Assembly: GCA_964565775.1 (NCBI GenBank)
Contig: CAZMGB010000018.1
Coordinates: forward strand, 1-64,000
Direction: 5' to 3'
DNA from: CAZMGB01 sp964565775
Lineage (GTDB): Bacteria > Chloroflexota > Dehalococcoidia > DSTF01 > JALHUB01
Length of the DNA: 64,000 bases
The notes beneath the pieces were generated by a model, which was not told the DNA's origin, did not search any database, and saw only the letters and a program-made list of their open reading frames with translations. Within the stretch, counting starts at the first letter, position 1. Each line of letters starts with the position of its first letter. Of this stretch, positions 33,806 through 42,390 are shown piece after piece. Both the position numbers and the translations under genes were made by a program.

Positions 33806-34798
33806 ATGCGCGACTCCTTGCTGGCCAAAAAGGAAACGTCTGGCACCGCGAAACCCACCACCGGTACCGTCTTCAACGTGCAGCGCTTCAGCACCGAGGA
33901 AGGGCCGGGCATCCGCACGGCGGTCTTCATGAAAGGCTGCCCTCTGCGCTGCCGCTGGTGTCATAACCCCGAAGGCCTTTCGCCGAAGCCGCAGCTCGTC
34001 TGGCACGACGTGCGCTGCATTGGCGCGCGCCACTGCCTGGCCGCCTGCCCCGTCGACGCTCTAGAGCTAGCGCCGGCCGGCGTGCGCATCGATCGCGAGC
34101 GCTGCCTGCTCAGCCGGCAGGCAGGCTCCCCCTGTGATCTTTGCGCGGAGGCCTGCCCGTCGGTCGCCCTGGAGGTCATCGGACGGCGCTGGACGCCGGA
34201 GGAGCTGCTCTCAGAGGTGATAAAGGACGCCGAGTTCCATGCCGCCTCTGGGGGCGGCGTCACGGTCACCGGCGGCGAGCCAACGATGCAGCCCGACTTC
34301 GTCGAGGCGTTTCTGCGGCTGTGCCGCGACACGGGCATCGCCACGGCACTCGACACCTGTGGCTACGCCGATTGGAGCGTGTACGAGCGCCTCTCTCCCC
34401 ACGCGGACCTGGTCCTCTACGACCTGAAGCTGATGGACCGGGAGCGCCACCGCCAGGCCACCGGCGTCTACCCTGACCGCATCCTGGCAAATGCCGCCGC
34501 GCTCGCCGAACGGGGCGTGCCCATGTGGGTGCGGACACCCATCATACCCGACTATACCGACGCTGAAGAGAACATCGAGGCACTTGCCCTCTTCATCCGC
34601 GAGCGATTGCCGACGGTTCGACGCTGGGACCTTCTGGCCTACAACAACCTCGGCCGGCCCAAGTACCGCAGCCTGCAGTTGCCGTACCCACTCGAGGATA
34701 CAGAACTGTCAGGGCGGAAGCAGATGGAGCGCCTCGCCGCCATCGCCGCAAGCGACGGCGGGCCGCCGGTCGTCTGGTCCGGCGCCGTGCGGGACTGA
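33806..34798 (+). CDS. Glycyl-radical enzyme activating enzyme
   Basis: 330 aa radical SAM protein. The CxxxCxxC cluster motif is in GCPLRCRWCHNPEG; it is followed by an insert carrying two further cysteine-rich motifs (RCIGARHCLAACP and CDLCAEACP), the ferredoxin-like clusters typical of activases for eliminase-type glycyl-radical enzymes. GGGVTVTGGEP is the SAM-binding motif. It installs the radical on Gly777 of the upstream enzyme. The gene starts 19 bp after the enzyme's stop. Confidence 0.95.
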   Translation: MRDSLLAKKETSGTAKPTTGTVFNVQRFSTEEGPGIRTAVFMKGCPLRCRWCHNPEGLSPKPQLVWHDVRCIGARHCLAACPVDALELAPAGVRIDRERCLLSRQAGSPCDLCAEACPSVALEVIGRRWTPEELLSEVIKDAEFHAASGGGVTVTGGEPTMQPDFVEAFLRLCRDTGIATALDTCGYADWSVYERLSPHADLVLYDLKLMDRERHRQATGVYPDRILANAAALAERGVPMWVRTPIIPDYTDAEENIEALALFIRERLPTVRRWDLLAYNNLGRPKYRSLQLPYPLEDTELSGRKQMERLAAIAASDGGPPVVWSGAVRD

Positions 34799-34802
34799 CG
34801 AC

Positions 34803-35666
34803 ATGTCCGACCTCGGCGTGCGTGAGGACAGGCTGAGCCCGGCCGCCGTCAGAGCGCTCGCTGCCGCGCGCGCTCCCAAGTTCCTCGCCACCCGCGACGC
34901 CACGGGCATTCCCAACGTCGTGCCCATCCTCTCTCTCGAGGCCGCCGACGAGCGCACCATCATCTTCGGGGAGCTGATGATCTGGAAGACGCGTCGCAAC
35001 CTGGAGGCCGACCCGCGCGTCGCCGTCATGATGCTCGCGCCGGACCTGCAGGCATGGACGGTCAGAGCCCGGTTCGTCGAATTCCAGCGTAGCGGCGCCC
35101 ACTTCGACCACATTATGTCGAGCGAAAACGTCCGCTACAACGCCTACAGCGGCATCCGTAGCGCCGGCGTCATCGAGGTAGAGGAGGTAGTGCGAAACTC
35201 CAAGATCTCACAGGCCGGCCTGCTCCTGGATGCCGCCCGCAGCCGCTGGCTGGCCCGCCGCCTGTCACGCGACGGGCCGGCCGAGGAGGCGATGCCGGTC
35301 CAGGTGTGGGAGAAGTTCAGCCGTCTGCGGGCGGCGAAGGCGCTTGCCGTCCTCAACGCCGATGGCCACCCCGATTGCCTCCCTGCCCTGTCGCTGATGC
35401 CAGCCGGTCTGGCAAGGTTGGTCTTCGCTGGCGGCGCCGCTGACGAACTTGCCGCACTGGCTCCCGGCTCCACCATCGCCGCTGCGGTGCTAACCATGGA
35501 CCCGGTGGCCTATCAGGTGAAAGGCGAGTTCGCCGGCATAGGGAGAAGCCTGGGACGCAGGCTGGGAATCATTGACGTCCGGGAGGCCTACAGCGCCAGC
35601 CCTCCCCTTCCCGGCGAGCGCCTGCCCGGCAAGAAGACCGGCTCCGTCGCAGGCGCCGGAACGTGA
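34803..35666 (+). CDS. Two-domain FMN split-barrel (PNPOx-like) protein
   Basis: 287 aa from ATG 34803, only 4 bp after the activase. Two related split-barrel halves are seen: residues about 10-150 (KFLATRDATGIPNVVPILSL, then WKTRRNLEADPRVAVMM) and about 165-260 (KALAVLNADGHPDCLPALSL, then YQVKGEFAGIG). Such proteins bind FMN or F420 and act as small reductases. Its tight place in the glycyl-radical operon suggests a linked redox step, for example handling the aldehyde or alkene product, but this is inference. Confidence 0.82.
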   Translation: MSDLGVREDRLSPAAVRALAAARAPKFLATRDATGIPNVVPILSLEAADERTIIFGELMIWKTRRNLEADPRVAVMMLAPDLQAWTVRARFVEFQRSGAHFDHIMSSENVRYNAYSGIRSAGVIEVEEVVRNSKISQAGLLLDAARSRWLARRLSRDGPAEEAMPVQVWEKFSRLRAAKALAVLNADGHPDCLPALSLMPAGLARLVFAGGAADELAALAPGSTIAAAVLTMDPVAYQVKGEFAGIGRSLGRRLGIIDVREAYSASPPLPGERLPGKKTGSVAGAGT

Positions 35667-35772
35667 GCACGCCCTGCGCGATGAGGTGAAGCCGGAGAGG
35701 CGCGACCCATCGAATGCGGCAGGCCAGAGCCGAGACGCGCCGCGCTCACGGCAAAGCGATCTTCTTCGGCCA

Positions 35773-35801
35773 TTGACAGGGGCAAGGGGGCGCGGCATAA
35801 T
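35773..35801 (+). promoter_or_regulatory. Promoter of the amino-acid ABC operon
   Basis: TTGACA (35773-35778), a 17-bp spacer and CATAAT (35796-35801), about 46 nt before the ATG. The ribosome-binding site is a perfect AAGGAGGTAA. Confidence 0.85.
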
Positions 35802-35847
35802 CCGGCCGACTGAAGCAAGCGGAATTATACCTGCAAGGAGGTAACCC

Positions 35848-36708
35848 ATGACGCTGAACCGCCTCGCGCGATTTGTCTTGCTCCTGGCGATGCCTGCGCT
35901 GGCGCTGCTCGCCATTAGCTGCGGCGGGGGAGAGGAGAAGGAGGCGACTCCCGCCACGACGGCCGAGGCGACCGGCGAGGCGACCGTCGCCGTCGCCCCC
36001 GAGCTAGAGGACGGCACTCTTCAGGTCGGAGCCGACATCGCCTACGCGCCCATGGAGTACTTCGAGGAGGGCACCCAGAACGCCATGGGCCTCGACGTCG
36101 ACCTGGCCGACGCTATCGGCGAACAGCTAAGCGTCCAAGTCGAATTTGTCAACACGGGCTGGGACGGTATTATAGGCGCTCTCCAGGCAAAGCGTTTCGA
36201 CGTCATCATGTCGTCGATGACCATTACCGATGAGCGCCAGCAGCAGATCGACTTCATCCCCTACTTCACGGCGGGTACCGGCATCCTGGTGCAGGCCGGC
36301 AACCCTCAGAACATCCAGACGCTCGCCGATCTCTGTGGCAAGACCGTCGCCGCCCAGGTAGGCACGATCCAGGTGGACCAGCTTCAGGCACAGAACGAGC
36401 AGTGCGACAACAGCATCAACATCGCCACCTTCGATCTGAACCCCCTGGCTGTCGAACAGCTTAAGCTGGGCCGCGCCGACGCCGTCCTGGCCGACTACCC
36501 CGTCGCCGGCAACGACGCCCGCCTTTCGAACGGCGAGCTCGAGGTAGTGGGCCAGCAGTTCGAGTCCGCCCCCTACGGCATCGGCCTGCGCAAGGACTCC
36601 ACCGAGCTGAAGACCGCCATCGAGGGCGCTCTCCAGGCCGTAATGGACAGCGGCAAGTACGACGAGATCCTTGCCAAGTGGGGCCTCGAGGCCGGCTCCG
36701 TCAAATAG
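35848..36708 (+). CDS. Amino-acid ABC transporter substrate-binding lipoprotein
   Basis: 286 aa. A lipoprotein signal ends in LLAISCGGG (Cys about residue 31), followed by a Thr/Ala linker and a family 3 solute-binding fold: VGADIAYAPMEYFEE, GLDVDLADAIGEQL, GWDGIIGALQAKRFDVIMSSMTITDERQQ. The ligand is probably a polar amino acid or similar. It is first in the operon, with a stable hairpin right after it and then permease and ATPase genes. Confidence 0.95.
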   Translation: MTLNRLARFVLLLAMPALALLAISCGGGEEKEATPATTAEATGEATVAVAPELEDGTLQVGADIAYAPMEYFEEGTQNAMGLDVDLADAIGEQLSVQVEFVNTGWDGIIGALQAKRFDVIMSSMTITDERQQQIDFIPYFTAGTGILVQAGNPQNIQTLADLCGKTVAAQVGTIQVDQLQAQNEQCDNSINIATFDLNPLAVEQLKLGRADAVLADYPVAGNDARLSNGELEVVGQQFESAPYGIGLRKDSTELKTAIEGALQAVMDSGKYDEILAKWGLEAGSVK

Positions 36709-36731
36709 AGGACCCCTGGATGCGAGAGCTC

Positions 36732-36765
36732 GAGCCCCCGGTCGCCCAGGACGGGCCGGGGGCTC
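36732..36765 (+). terminator. Intercistronic hairpin after the binding protein
   Basis: GAGCCCCCGG and CCGGGGGCTC form a perfect 10-bp stem with a 14-nt loop. There is no U-tract. This position is typical for hairpins that protect the binding-protein mRNA and lower permease expression. Confidence 0.75.
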
Positions 36766-36809
36766 GTCCATTCTAGTCGCCAGCGCGCAAGACCGTGGGA
36801 GGTGGACCG

Positions 36810-37571
36810 ATGGACGCCTTGTTGGCTATGAGATTCGATGGCGGTGCCATCCCCGAGTTCTTCTTCAACGACGTTATCCTCCGCGGCCTCCGCGGCACCC
36901 TCGAGGTCACCGTCCTGGCCATGTTCTTCGGCATCCTCCTGGGCATCGTCCTCGGCGTCATGCGCGTCTCGAGCAACCGACTGTTGTCGAGCGCGTCGAC
37001 GTTCTACGTATGGTTCTTCCGGGGCACGCCCGTGCTGATCCAGCTCCTGCTGGTGGCGAACGGCCTTCCCCAGATGGTAGGCAGCCGTGAGTTCACCCTC
37101 TTCCTGACTCCATTCCGTGCCGCCGTCATCACCTTCAGCATCAACGAGGCCGCCTACATGGCGGAGATCGTGCGGGGGGGCATCCAATCTATTGAGTCGG
37201 GGCAGATGGACGCCGCCAAGTCCCTCGGCATGACGAACCTTCAGGCCATGCGACGGATCATCCTGCCCCAGGCGCTGCGCGTCGTCATACCGCCCACCGG
37301 CAACGAGGTCATCGCGATGCTGAAGAACACCTCCATCGCCTTCGCGATCGGCTTCGTGGAGCTGGCGAACGCTTCCCGCCTCATCTACGCCGTCAACTTC
37401 AAGGTCATGGAGCTGCTGGTCGTCGCCTCTATCTGGTACCTGATAATCGTCACCGCCTTCAGCGTCTTGCAGGCCGAGCTGGAATCCCGGCTCGCGTTCG
37501 CCGAGGCGGAGCGGGCGCCCTCGCTCTTCACTCGCGTCATGCATACCATCACCAGGGGCCGCGAGTGGTGA
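36810..37571 (+). CDS. Amino-acid ABC transporter permease
   Basis: 253 aa from ATG 36810 with a GGGAGGTGG ribosome-binding region; an upstream GTG at 36795 is less likely. Five transmembrane helices, HisM/GlnP type, with the N-terminal FFFNDVILRGLRGTLEVT and the EAA loop INEAAYMAEIVRGGIQSIESG. Being a single permease, it probably works as a homodimer with the ATPase encoded next. Confidence 0.94.
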   Translation: MDALLAMRFDGGAIPEFFFNDVILRGLRGTLEVTVLAMFFGILLGIVLGVMRVSSNRLLSSASTFYVWFFRGTPVLIQLLLVANGLPQMVGSREFTLFLTPFRAAVITFSINEAAYMAEIVRGGIQSIESGQMDAAKSLGMTNLQAMRRIILPQALRVVIPPTGNEVIAMLKNTSIAFAIGFVELANASRLIYAVNFKVMELLVVASIWYLIIVTAFSVLQAELESRLAFAEAERAPSLFTRVMHTITRGREW

Positions 37572-37632
37572 AGCGCCGCGCTGCTTCTGCTATCCTGATA
37601 CACTGGGCGGCAACGGGGAGAGGTCAGTGAGC

Positions 37633-38406
37633 ATGGGCGATAACCCTGGCCCGATGGTCGAGGCGCAGGACGTACACAAGAGCTTTCGGCGGCTCCAGGT
37701 GCTGCGCGGCATCGACCTCAAGGTGGCCAAGGGAGAGGTGCTCGTCCTCATCGGGCCCAGCGGCTCCGGCAAGAGCACCCTCCTGCGCTGCATCAACCAC
37801 CTGGAGAAGATCGACTCCGGCCGCATCTACATCGACGGCCAGCTCCTGGGCTATCGAGAGGTCAACGGCCGCCTGGTCGAGGAGCCCGAGTCGCGCGTCG
37901 CCCGCGTGCGCGCCAGCATCGGCATCGTCTTCCAGCGGTTCAACCTCTTCCCCCACCTGACGGCCCTGGGCAACGTGATCGAGGCGCCCATCCACGTCCG
38001 CGGCGTCCCCCGCCAGCGCGCCGTCGAGGAGGGCGTCCGCGCCCTGGAGAAGGTGGGCCTGGCGAACAAGCTCGACGTTCGCCCCTCGCAGCTATCGGGC
38101 GGGCAGCAGCAGCGGGTCGCCATCGCCCGCGCCCTTGCGATGCAACCGAAGCTCATGCTATTCGATGAGCCCACTTCAGCCCTCGACCCGGAGCTGGTGG
38201 GCGAGGTGCTCGAGGTCATGCGAGAGCTGGCCGCCGAAGGAATGACCATGATCGTAGTCACCCACGAGATGGGCTTCGCCCGTGAGGTGGCCGACCGCAT
38301 GTCGCTGATGGACGAAGGACAGATCCTGGAAGACGGGCCCCCTCGCCAGTTCTTCGAAGCGCCGCAGCACGAAAGGACGCGCAGCTTCCTCAGCAAGATC
38401 CTCTAG
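37633..38406 (+). CDS. Amino-acid ABC transporter ATP-binding protein
   Basis: 257 aa from ATG 37633 (an in-frame GTG lies at 37627). Walker A GPSGSGKST, Q-loop FQRFNLFPH, signature LSGGQQQRVAIARAL, Walker B LMLFDEPTSALDPE and the H-loop VVTHEMGFA are all intact. It energises uptake with the two upstream gene products. Confidence 0.96.
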   Translation: MGDNPGPMVEAQDVHKSFRRLQVLRGIDLKVAKGEVLVLIGPSGSGKSTLLRCINHLEKIDSGRIYIDGQLLGYREVNGRLVEEPESRVARVRASIGIVFQRFNLFPHLTALGNVIEAPIHVRGVPRQRAVEEGVRALEKVGLANKLDVRPSQLSGGQQQRVAIARALAMQPKLMLFDEPTSALDPELVGEVLEVMRELAAEGMTMIVVTHEMGFAREVADRMSLMDEGQILEDGPPRQFFEAPQHERTRSFLSKIL

Positions 38407-38424
38407 AAGTGAGGGATTCTCGCC

Positions 38425-39096
38425 ATGTGCGGCCGCATCGTCCGTGACCGGATGGACGACTACGGGGAGTACTTCGGGCTGGTGGGCTTCCACGATACTG
38501 AGGTGCGGCCCAGGTTCAACATCGCCCCGACCGAGATGGACCTCATCGTCCGCGCCCACGACGATGGCCGCCACATCGAGGAGTCGCGGTGGGGCCTGAT
38601 TCCCGTGTGGGCCAAGGAGCGAAGCATCGGGGCGAGGATGTTCAACGCCAGGTCGGAGACGCTGATGGAGAAGGCGTCCTTCAAGAGCCTGGTGAAGAAC
38701 CGCAGGTGCGTGATTCCCGCGTCGGGCTTCTATGAGTGGCGGAGGGCGCCGGGCACAAAGGTGCCGCTCTACATCTACCGGGCCGACGGCGCACCACTTG
38801 CCCTTGCCGGGCTCTACACATTCTGGCGTGACCCGGCCACCAAGGAATGGCTCACTTCCCACACCATCGTCACCTGCGGCCCCAACGAGTTCATGGCCCC
38901 GATACATAACCGCATGCCGGTCGTCCTGGGCCCGGATGCGCTCGACCTCTGGCTGGGGCTCGATGTCACCGAGGCGACAGAGGCGCTACCCCTCCTGCAG
39001 CCCTGCCCCGACGATTGGCTCGCCTGCCACCGAGTCTCCCCACTCGTCAACAACGCCCGCAACGACGGTCCGGCACTCATCGAACCAGTCGGCTAG
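38425..39096 (+). CDS. SRAP-family protein (HMCES/YedK-like)
   Basis: 223 aa. Met1 is followed by the catalytic Cys2 in MCGRIV, then the conserved RFNIAPT, WGLIPVWAKE, NARSET, RRCVIPASGFYEW and a C-terminal NRMPVVL. SRAP proteins cross-link covalently to abasic sites in single-stranded DNA and shield them. It follows the ABC ATPase gene by 18 bp and may be read through from that operon, though there is no functional link. Confidence 0.95.
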   Translation: MCGRIVRDRMDDYGEYFGLVGFHDTEVRPRFNIAPTEMDLIVRAHDDGRHIEESRWGLIPVWAKERSIGARMFNARSETLMEKASFKSLVKNRRCVIPASGFYEWRRAPGTKVPLYIYRADGAPLALAGLYTFWRDPATKEWLTSHTIVTCGPNEFMAPIHNRMPVVLGPDALDLWLGLDVTEATEALPLLQPCPDDWLACHRVSPLVNNARNDGPALIEPVG

Positions 39097-39105
39097 CCAG
39101 AGGGA

Positions 39106-39134
39106 GAGACCGGCGCAGTTGCCGCCCCGGTCTC
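39106..39134. terminator. Hairpin between convergent genes
   Basis: GAGACCGG and CCGGTCTC form an 8-bp stem with a 13-nt loop, directly after the SRAP stop and before the molybdenum enzyme's stop at 39265. Probably a terminator for the plus-strand operon. Confidence 0.55.
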
Positions 39135-39264
39135 CGTATCTTCGTCCGCTTCCGCACGCCGTCGAAGGACCCCGCCGACGCCAAAGTGTTCGTGGGCTAG
39201 GTCCGCACTCAGGCAGGGTCAGCCACCCTAGCCACGCACAACGGCAGAGATGGCCGGCCTCACC

Positions 39265-42039
39265 CTAGGCGGGAGCGATATCGACACGGACGGCGCGGTC
39301 GATTGGTACCGGCTGCCAGTGGAGCGCTCGATAGCGCAGATGGCCATAGCCACCGGCGAAGTGGAGCCACTTGACCATCCCCGGCTCTACGTTGGAGAAG
39401 CCCGTCCAGGCATCGAACTGGTAGGGTTCGAAGCCGTTGTACATGATCAGTTGCCCGGGCCGCACGGCCGGCGTCACCCGCGCCTCCACCACGGCCGACG
39501 ATACGTCGTTGAAGACGCGCACGTCCCGCCCGTCCTCGATGCCGCGGGCGGCGGCATCGCGATCGTTGACGTAGACAGTGGGCCCGCCGCGTTGTGTGCC
39601 CAGAATGACGCGATTCGTCATGTTCATGGCGTTGACGCTCCAGCGGGGGTGGCCGCCGGTGATCTGGAAAGGATGGTTGCCGCCGTGGGCAGGCGCCTCC
39701 TTGTGCATCGGTAGCTCCTCTCCCGCCTCCAGGAACCACTCGTGGTCGATGTAGAACTGGGCGCGACGGGTGAGCGTCGGGAAGGGCTCCTTCTTCTCGG
39801 TCTGCCAGCGGAAGGGGGAGTGGGTCTCGTTCGGGAGCAGGTCCGAGGCCTGAGCCAGCGCCATGGGAGAGCGGCCCCAGCCCGTGAAGCGCACCCAGCC
39901 CTTCTCCCGTAACGTCTCCAGGGTGGTGTCCAGCGGTATGTTCCCCATCAGCGCCGAGTCGCGCACCATCTCGTCGAAGACAGCATCGTCGTCCGCCAGG
40001 GCGCCGCCAAACGTGATGTCCTCGTACAGGGTGTCGAGGCGAATGGGCACGCCCATGGGCGACGGTATCTCCACCATCTCCCGCGCTTTCGCCCGCTCGG
40101 ACACCTTCTTCGCCAGCATGAGGGTGATCTGCCACTCGGAGCGGGCCTCGCCCGGCGGCGAGACGACGCGGTCGGAGAAGGTAAGGTTCATCACATCGGG
40201 CGTCGTGTAAGGGATATTCTGCTTCTCGTAGTGCTGGGCGGCGGGCAGAACGATGTCCGAGTGGAGACCGGTGGTGGACATGCGCCAGTCCACCGAGACG
40301 ATGAGACGAGCCTTGGGCCAGAGGTGCTGCAGCAGCATCCGCTGGCCGCCTCGCTGGCGCCGCAAGACGTTGCCGCCGATCTCGAAGATGACGCGGGGCG
40401 GCGTGTCGGGGGGCGGCTGCACGCTACCCTGCCACCAGCCCTTCTCCATCGCCTCGCGCAGGTAGTCGTCGAAAGGACGGCGCATCGAGGGGTCGTTCCA
40501 CTCCGGCCGGTTCCACACCTCCCGATAGCCGCAGTGGTGGTACCAGAAGAAGGCGGACGGGACGTTGCCGCCCATTCGGGCACCGGCGTAGCCCATCTCC
40601 GCAACGGCGATCTCTTCGGTAAGGGTAGGGTCCTGCGCCCGCGCGGCGGAGAGCATCGCCTGCTGGCCCTTGACGATCTCGCGAGTGGCGTCCTGACCGA
40701 CGCGGGGCTTGGCGAGCGACAGGAACAGACCGTCGAACATGCCGACCGCCCAACTGCGGGTGCCTGCGCCTTTCTTGCCCCAGTTGCCGGTGAGGGCCAG
40801 CACCAGGCACAGGGCCCGTTCCATCAGGTCGCCGTGGTAGGACTTGCCCAACGTCCAGCCCAGGAGAATACGGGTGCAACGCTTCGCCACCTTGCGGGCC
40901 AAGTCACGGATCGTATCCGGGTGGACGCCGCAGAGGTCGGAGACGTCCTCCGGCGCGTAGTCTTGCAGTCGGCGCCGCAGGAGGACGAAGGCCGGCGCCA
41001 CCTCCACGACTGAGCCATCCGCCAGCGAGGCGCGATAGCTCCCGTCGAGGGCCGGCTCCAGGGCACCCAGGTCAAGGGTGCGCGGCGCCTCGACGATCCG
41101 GCCGGCGGCGGAATCGAAGAGAGAGAAGACGGTGTCGGAGCCGCCTTCCTGGACATCACCCTGACGAAGGAAACGGCCGTTGTCGGTCCGCACCAGCAGA
41201 CCCAGGTCCGTCTGCTCGCGGACGAAGGGCTCGTCCATCAGCCCCTCGTCGACGATAACGCGGCACATGGCGAGGGCCAGGGCGGCGTCGGAGCCGATGC
41301 GCACCGGCACGAAGCAGTCGCCGTGGATTGCGGAGGGGCTGTAGTCGGGGGCGATGGTAACGACCTCGCTGCCGTGGTAGCGGGCCTCGACGATGAAGTG
41401 GTACCAGGGGATGGCGCTGTAGGCGGGGTTGTTGGCCCAGATGAGCAGCAGCTCCGAGTGAAACCAGTCGTCGCTGCTGGGCGCCGGGTCGAAGCGGCCG
41501 AAGGTGGCATACAGGCCCGGATTGAAGTCGTTTATCTCCGACTGAACGTCGGTAGCCGTCGCTCCCAGACGGCTGAGAACGGTGCCGGCAAGGGCTATGG
41601 TCTGCGTGCCGCCCTCGCCGGGCGTGCCGAGTCGCACGATGGACTGGGGGCCCGACTCCTGGATAGCGTCGAGCATGGCATCGGCGATCTCAGTCATCGC
41701 GTCGTCCCAGGAGACGCGCTGCCACTTGCCCTCACCCCGCTCGCCAGCCCTGCGCAACGGGTAGAGCACGCGCTCCTGGCCGTAGAGCATCTGGCTCCAG
41801 GAGGCGCCCTTCTGGCAACCCGCAGGGTTCATGTCGGGGACGCCCTCCTCCACCGTCTCGAAGGTGGCTGCGGGCTCCTCACGGACGACGACACCGTCCC
41901 GCACGTAGACCCGGTAGGGGCAGTTGGTGGGATAGCAGTCGACGCAGTGGCTGCCCCAGCCGACCCTGTCCCAACGCCAGATGTCCCGGTACCTCTCTTC
42001 CCAGGCCCGGTCAGGGCCGTGCTTTGCGCTTTTGGGCAT
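39265..42039 (-). CDS. Molybdopterin oxidoreductase catalytic subunit (type II DMSO reductase-like)
   Basis: 924 aa from ATG 42039, chosen for its AGGAGGT Shine-Dalgarno. The N-terminal FeS segment has HCVDCYPTNCPYRVYV and NPAGCQKG. A candidate Asp ligand to molybdenum lies in EINDFNPGLY, where the NarG and EbdA group also has Asp. LLLIWANNP and VTIAPDYSPSAIHGD follow, then the C-terminal molybdopterin dinucleotide domain (VYVNDRDAAARGI). No signal peptide is seen and no Fe-S beta subunit, heme gamma subunit or chaperone gene is adjacent. Relatives include ethylbenzene, selenate, perchlorate and nitrate enzymes; the substrate is unknown. Confidence 0.88.
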   Translation of the reverse strand: MPKSAKHGPDRAWEERYRDIWRWDRVGWGSHCVDCYPTNCPYRVYVRDGVVVREEPAATFETVEEGVPDMNPAGCQKGASWSQMLYGQERVLYPLRRAGERGEGKWQRVSWDDAMTEIADAMLDAIQESGPQSIVRLGTPGEGGTQTIALAGTVLSRLGATATDVQSEINDFNPGLYATFGRFDPAPSSDDWFHSELLLIWANNPAYSAIPWYHFIVEARYHGSEVVTIAPDYSPSAIHGDCFVPVRIGSDAALALAMCRVIVDEGLMDEPFVREQTDLGLLVRTDNGRFLRQGDVQEGGSDTVFSLFDSAAGRIVEAPRTLDLGALEPALDGSYRASLADGSVVEVAPAFVLLRRRLQDYAPEDVSDLCGVHPDTIRDLARKVAKRCTRILLGWTLGKSYHGDLMERALCLVLALTGNWGKKGAGTRSWAVGMFDGLFLSLAKPRVGQDATREIVKGQQAMLSAARAQDPTLTEEIAVAEMGYAGARMGGNVPSAFFWYHHCGYREVWNRPEWNDPSMRRPFDDYLREAMEKGWWQGSVQPPPDTPPRVIFEIGGNVLRRQRGGQRMLLQHLWPKARLIVSVDWRMSTTGLHSDIVLPAAQHYEKQNIPYTTPDVMNLTFSDRVVSPPGEARSEWQITLMLAKKVSERAKAREMVEIPSPMGVPIRLDTLYEDITFGGALADDDAVFDEMVRDSALMGNIPLDTTLETLREKGWVRFTGWGRSPMALAQASDLLPNETHSPFRWQTEKKEPFPTLTRRAQFYIDHEWFLEAGEELPMHKEAPAHGGNHPFQITGGHPRWSVNAMNMTNRVILGTQRGGPTVYVNDRDAAARGIEDGRDVRVFNDVSSAVVEARVTPAVRPGQLIMYNGFEPYQFDAWTGFSNVEPGMVKWLHFAGGYGHLRYRALHWQPVPIDRAVRVDIAPA

Positions 42040-42390
42040 CCCCTTACCTCCTCGCGCCGATCTCCCAATCGAGGTCTTGCGCCCATTATTCGAGGCGACC
42101 ACCGATGCGGATAGAGCCGTTCGGACTGGAGAGGTAGGGGCTGAAGGGGCCGCCTTGACCGCCACCCCCGCGCGTTTGCGGCGGAAATGGGGGCTACGTG
42201 GACGTGTCCCAAGCGAAAGACGGATGAGCACAGTCAGGTTCGTCTGAGGACCACCTGGCAACGACAGCGCATCACGTCGCCATGCATTCCAGCCGATAAA
42301 GGATATGGCTCAATCTGCTGCGGCGGGAGTGAGACTGCCTCGCGCTCAGGCGAGGGCGCGACCGGTCGGCCGGGACGGAGGTGAGGACTG
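42040..42390. other. Divergent intergenic region
   Basis: 351 bp between the molybdenum enzyme and the M23 peptidase. I see a small CCTCGC...GCGAGG hairpin near 42338-42356 and no confident promoter, repeat or gene. Confidence 0.5.

Noticed and set aside
34491..34802. Longer start for the PNPOx-like gene
   Set aside because: The extra part lies inside the activase gene in another frame; ATG 34803 fits the operon spacing.
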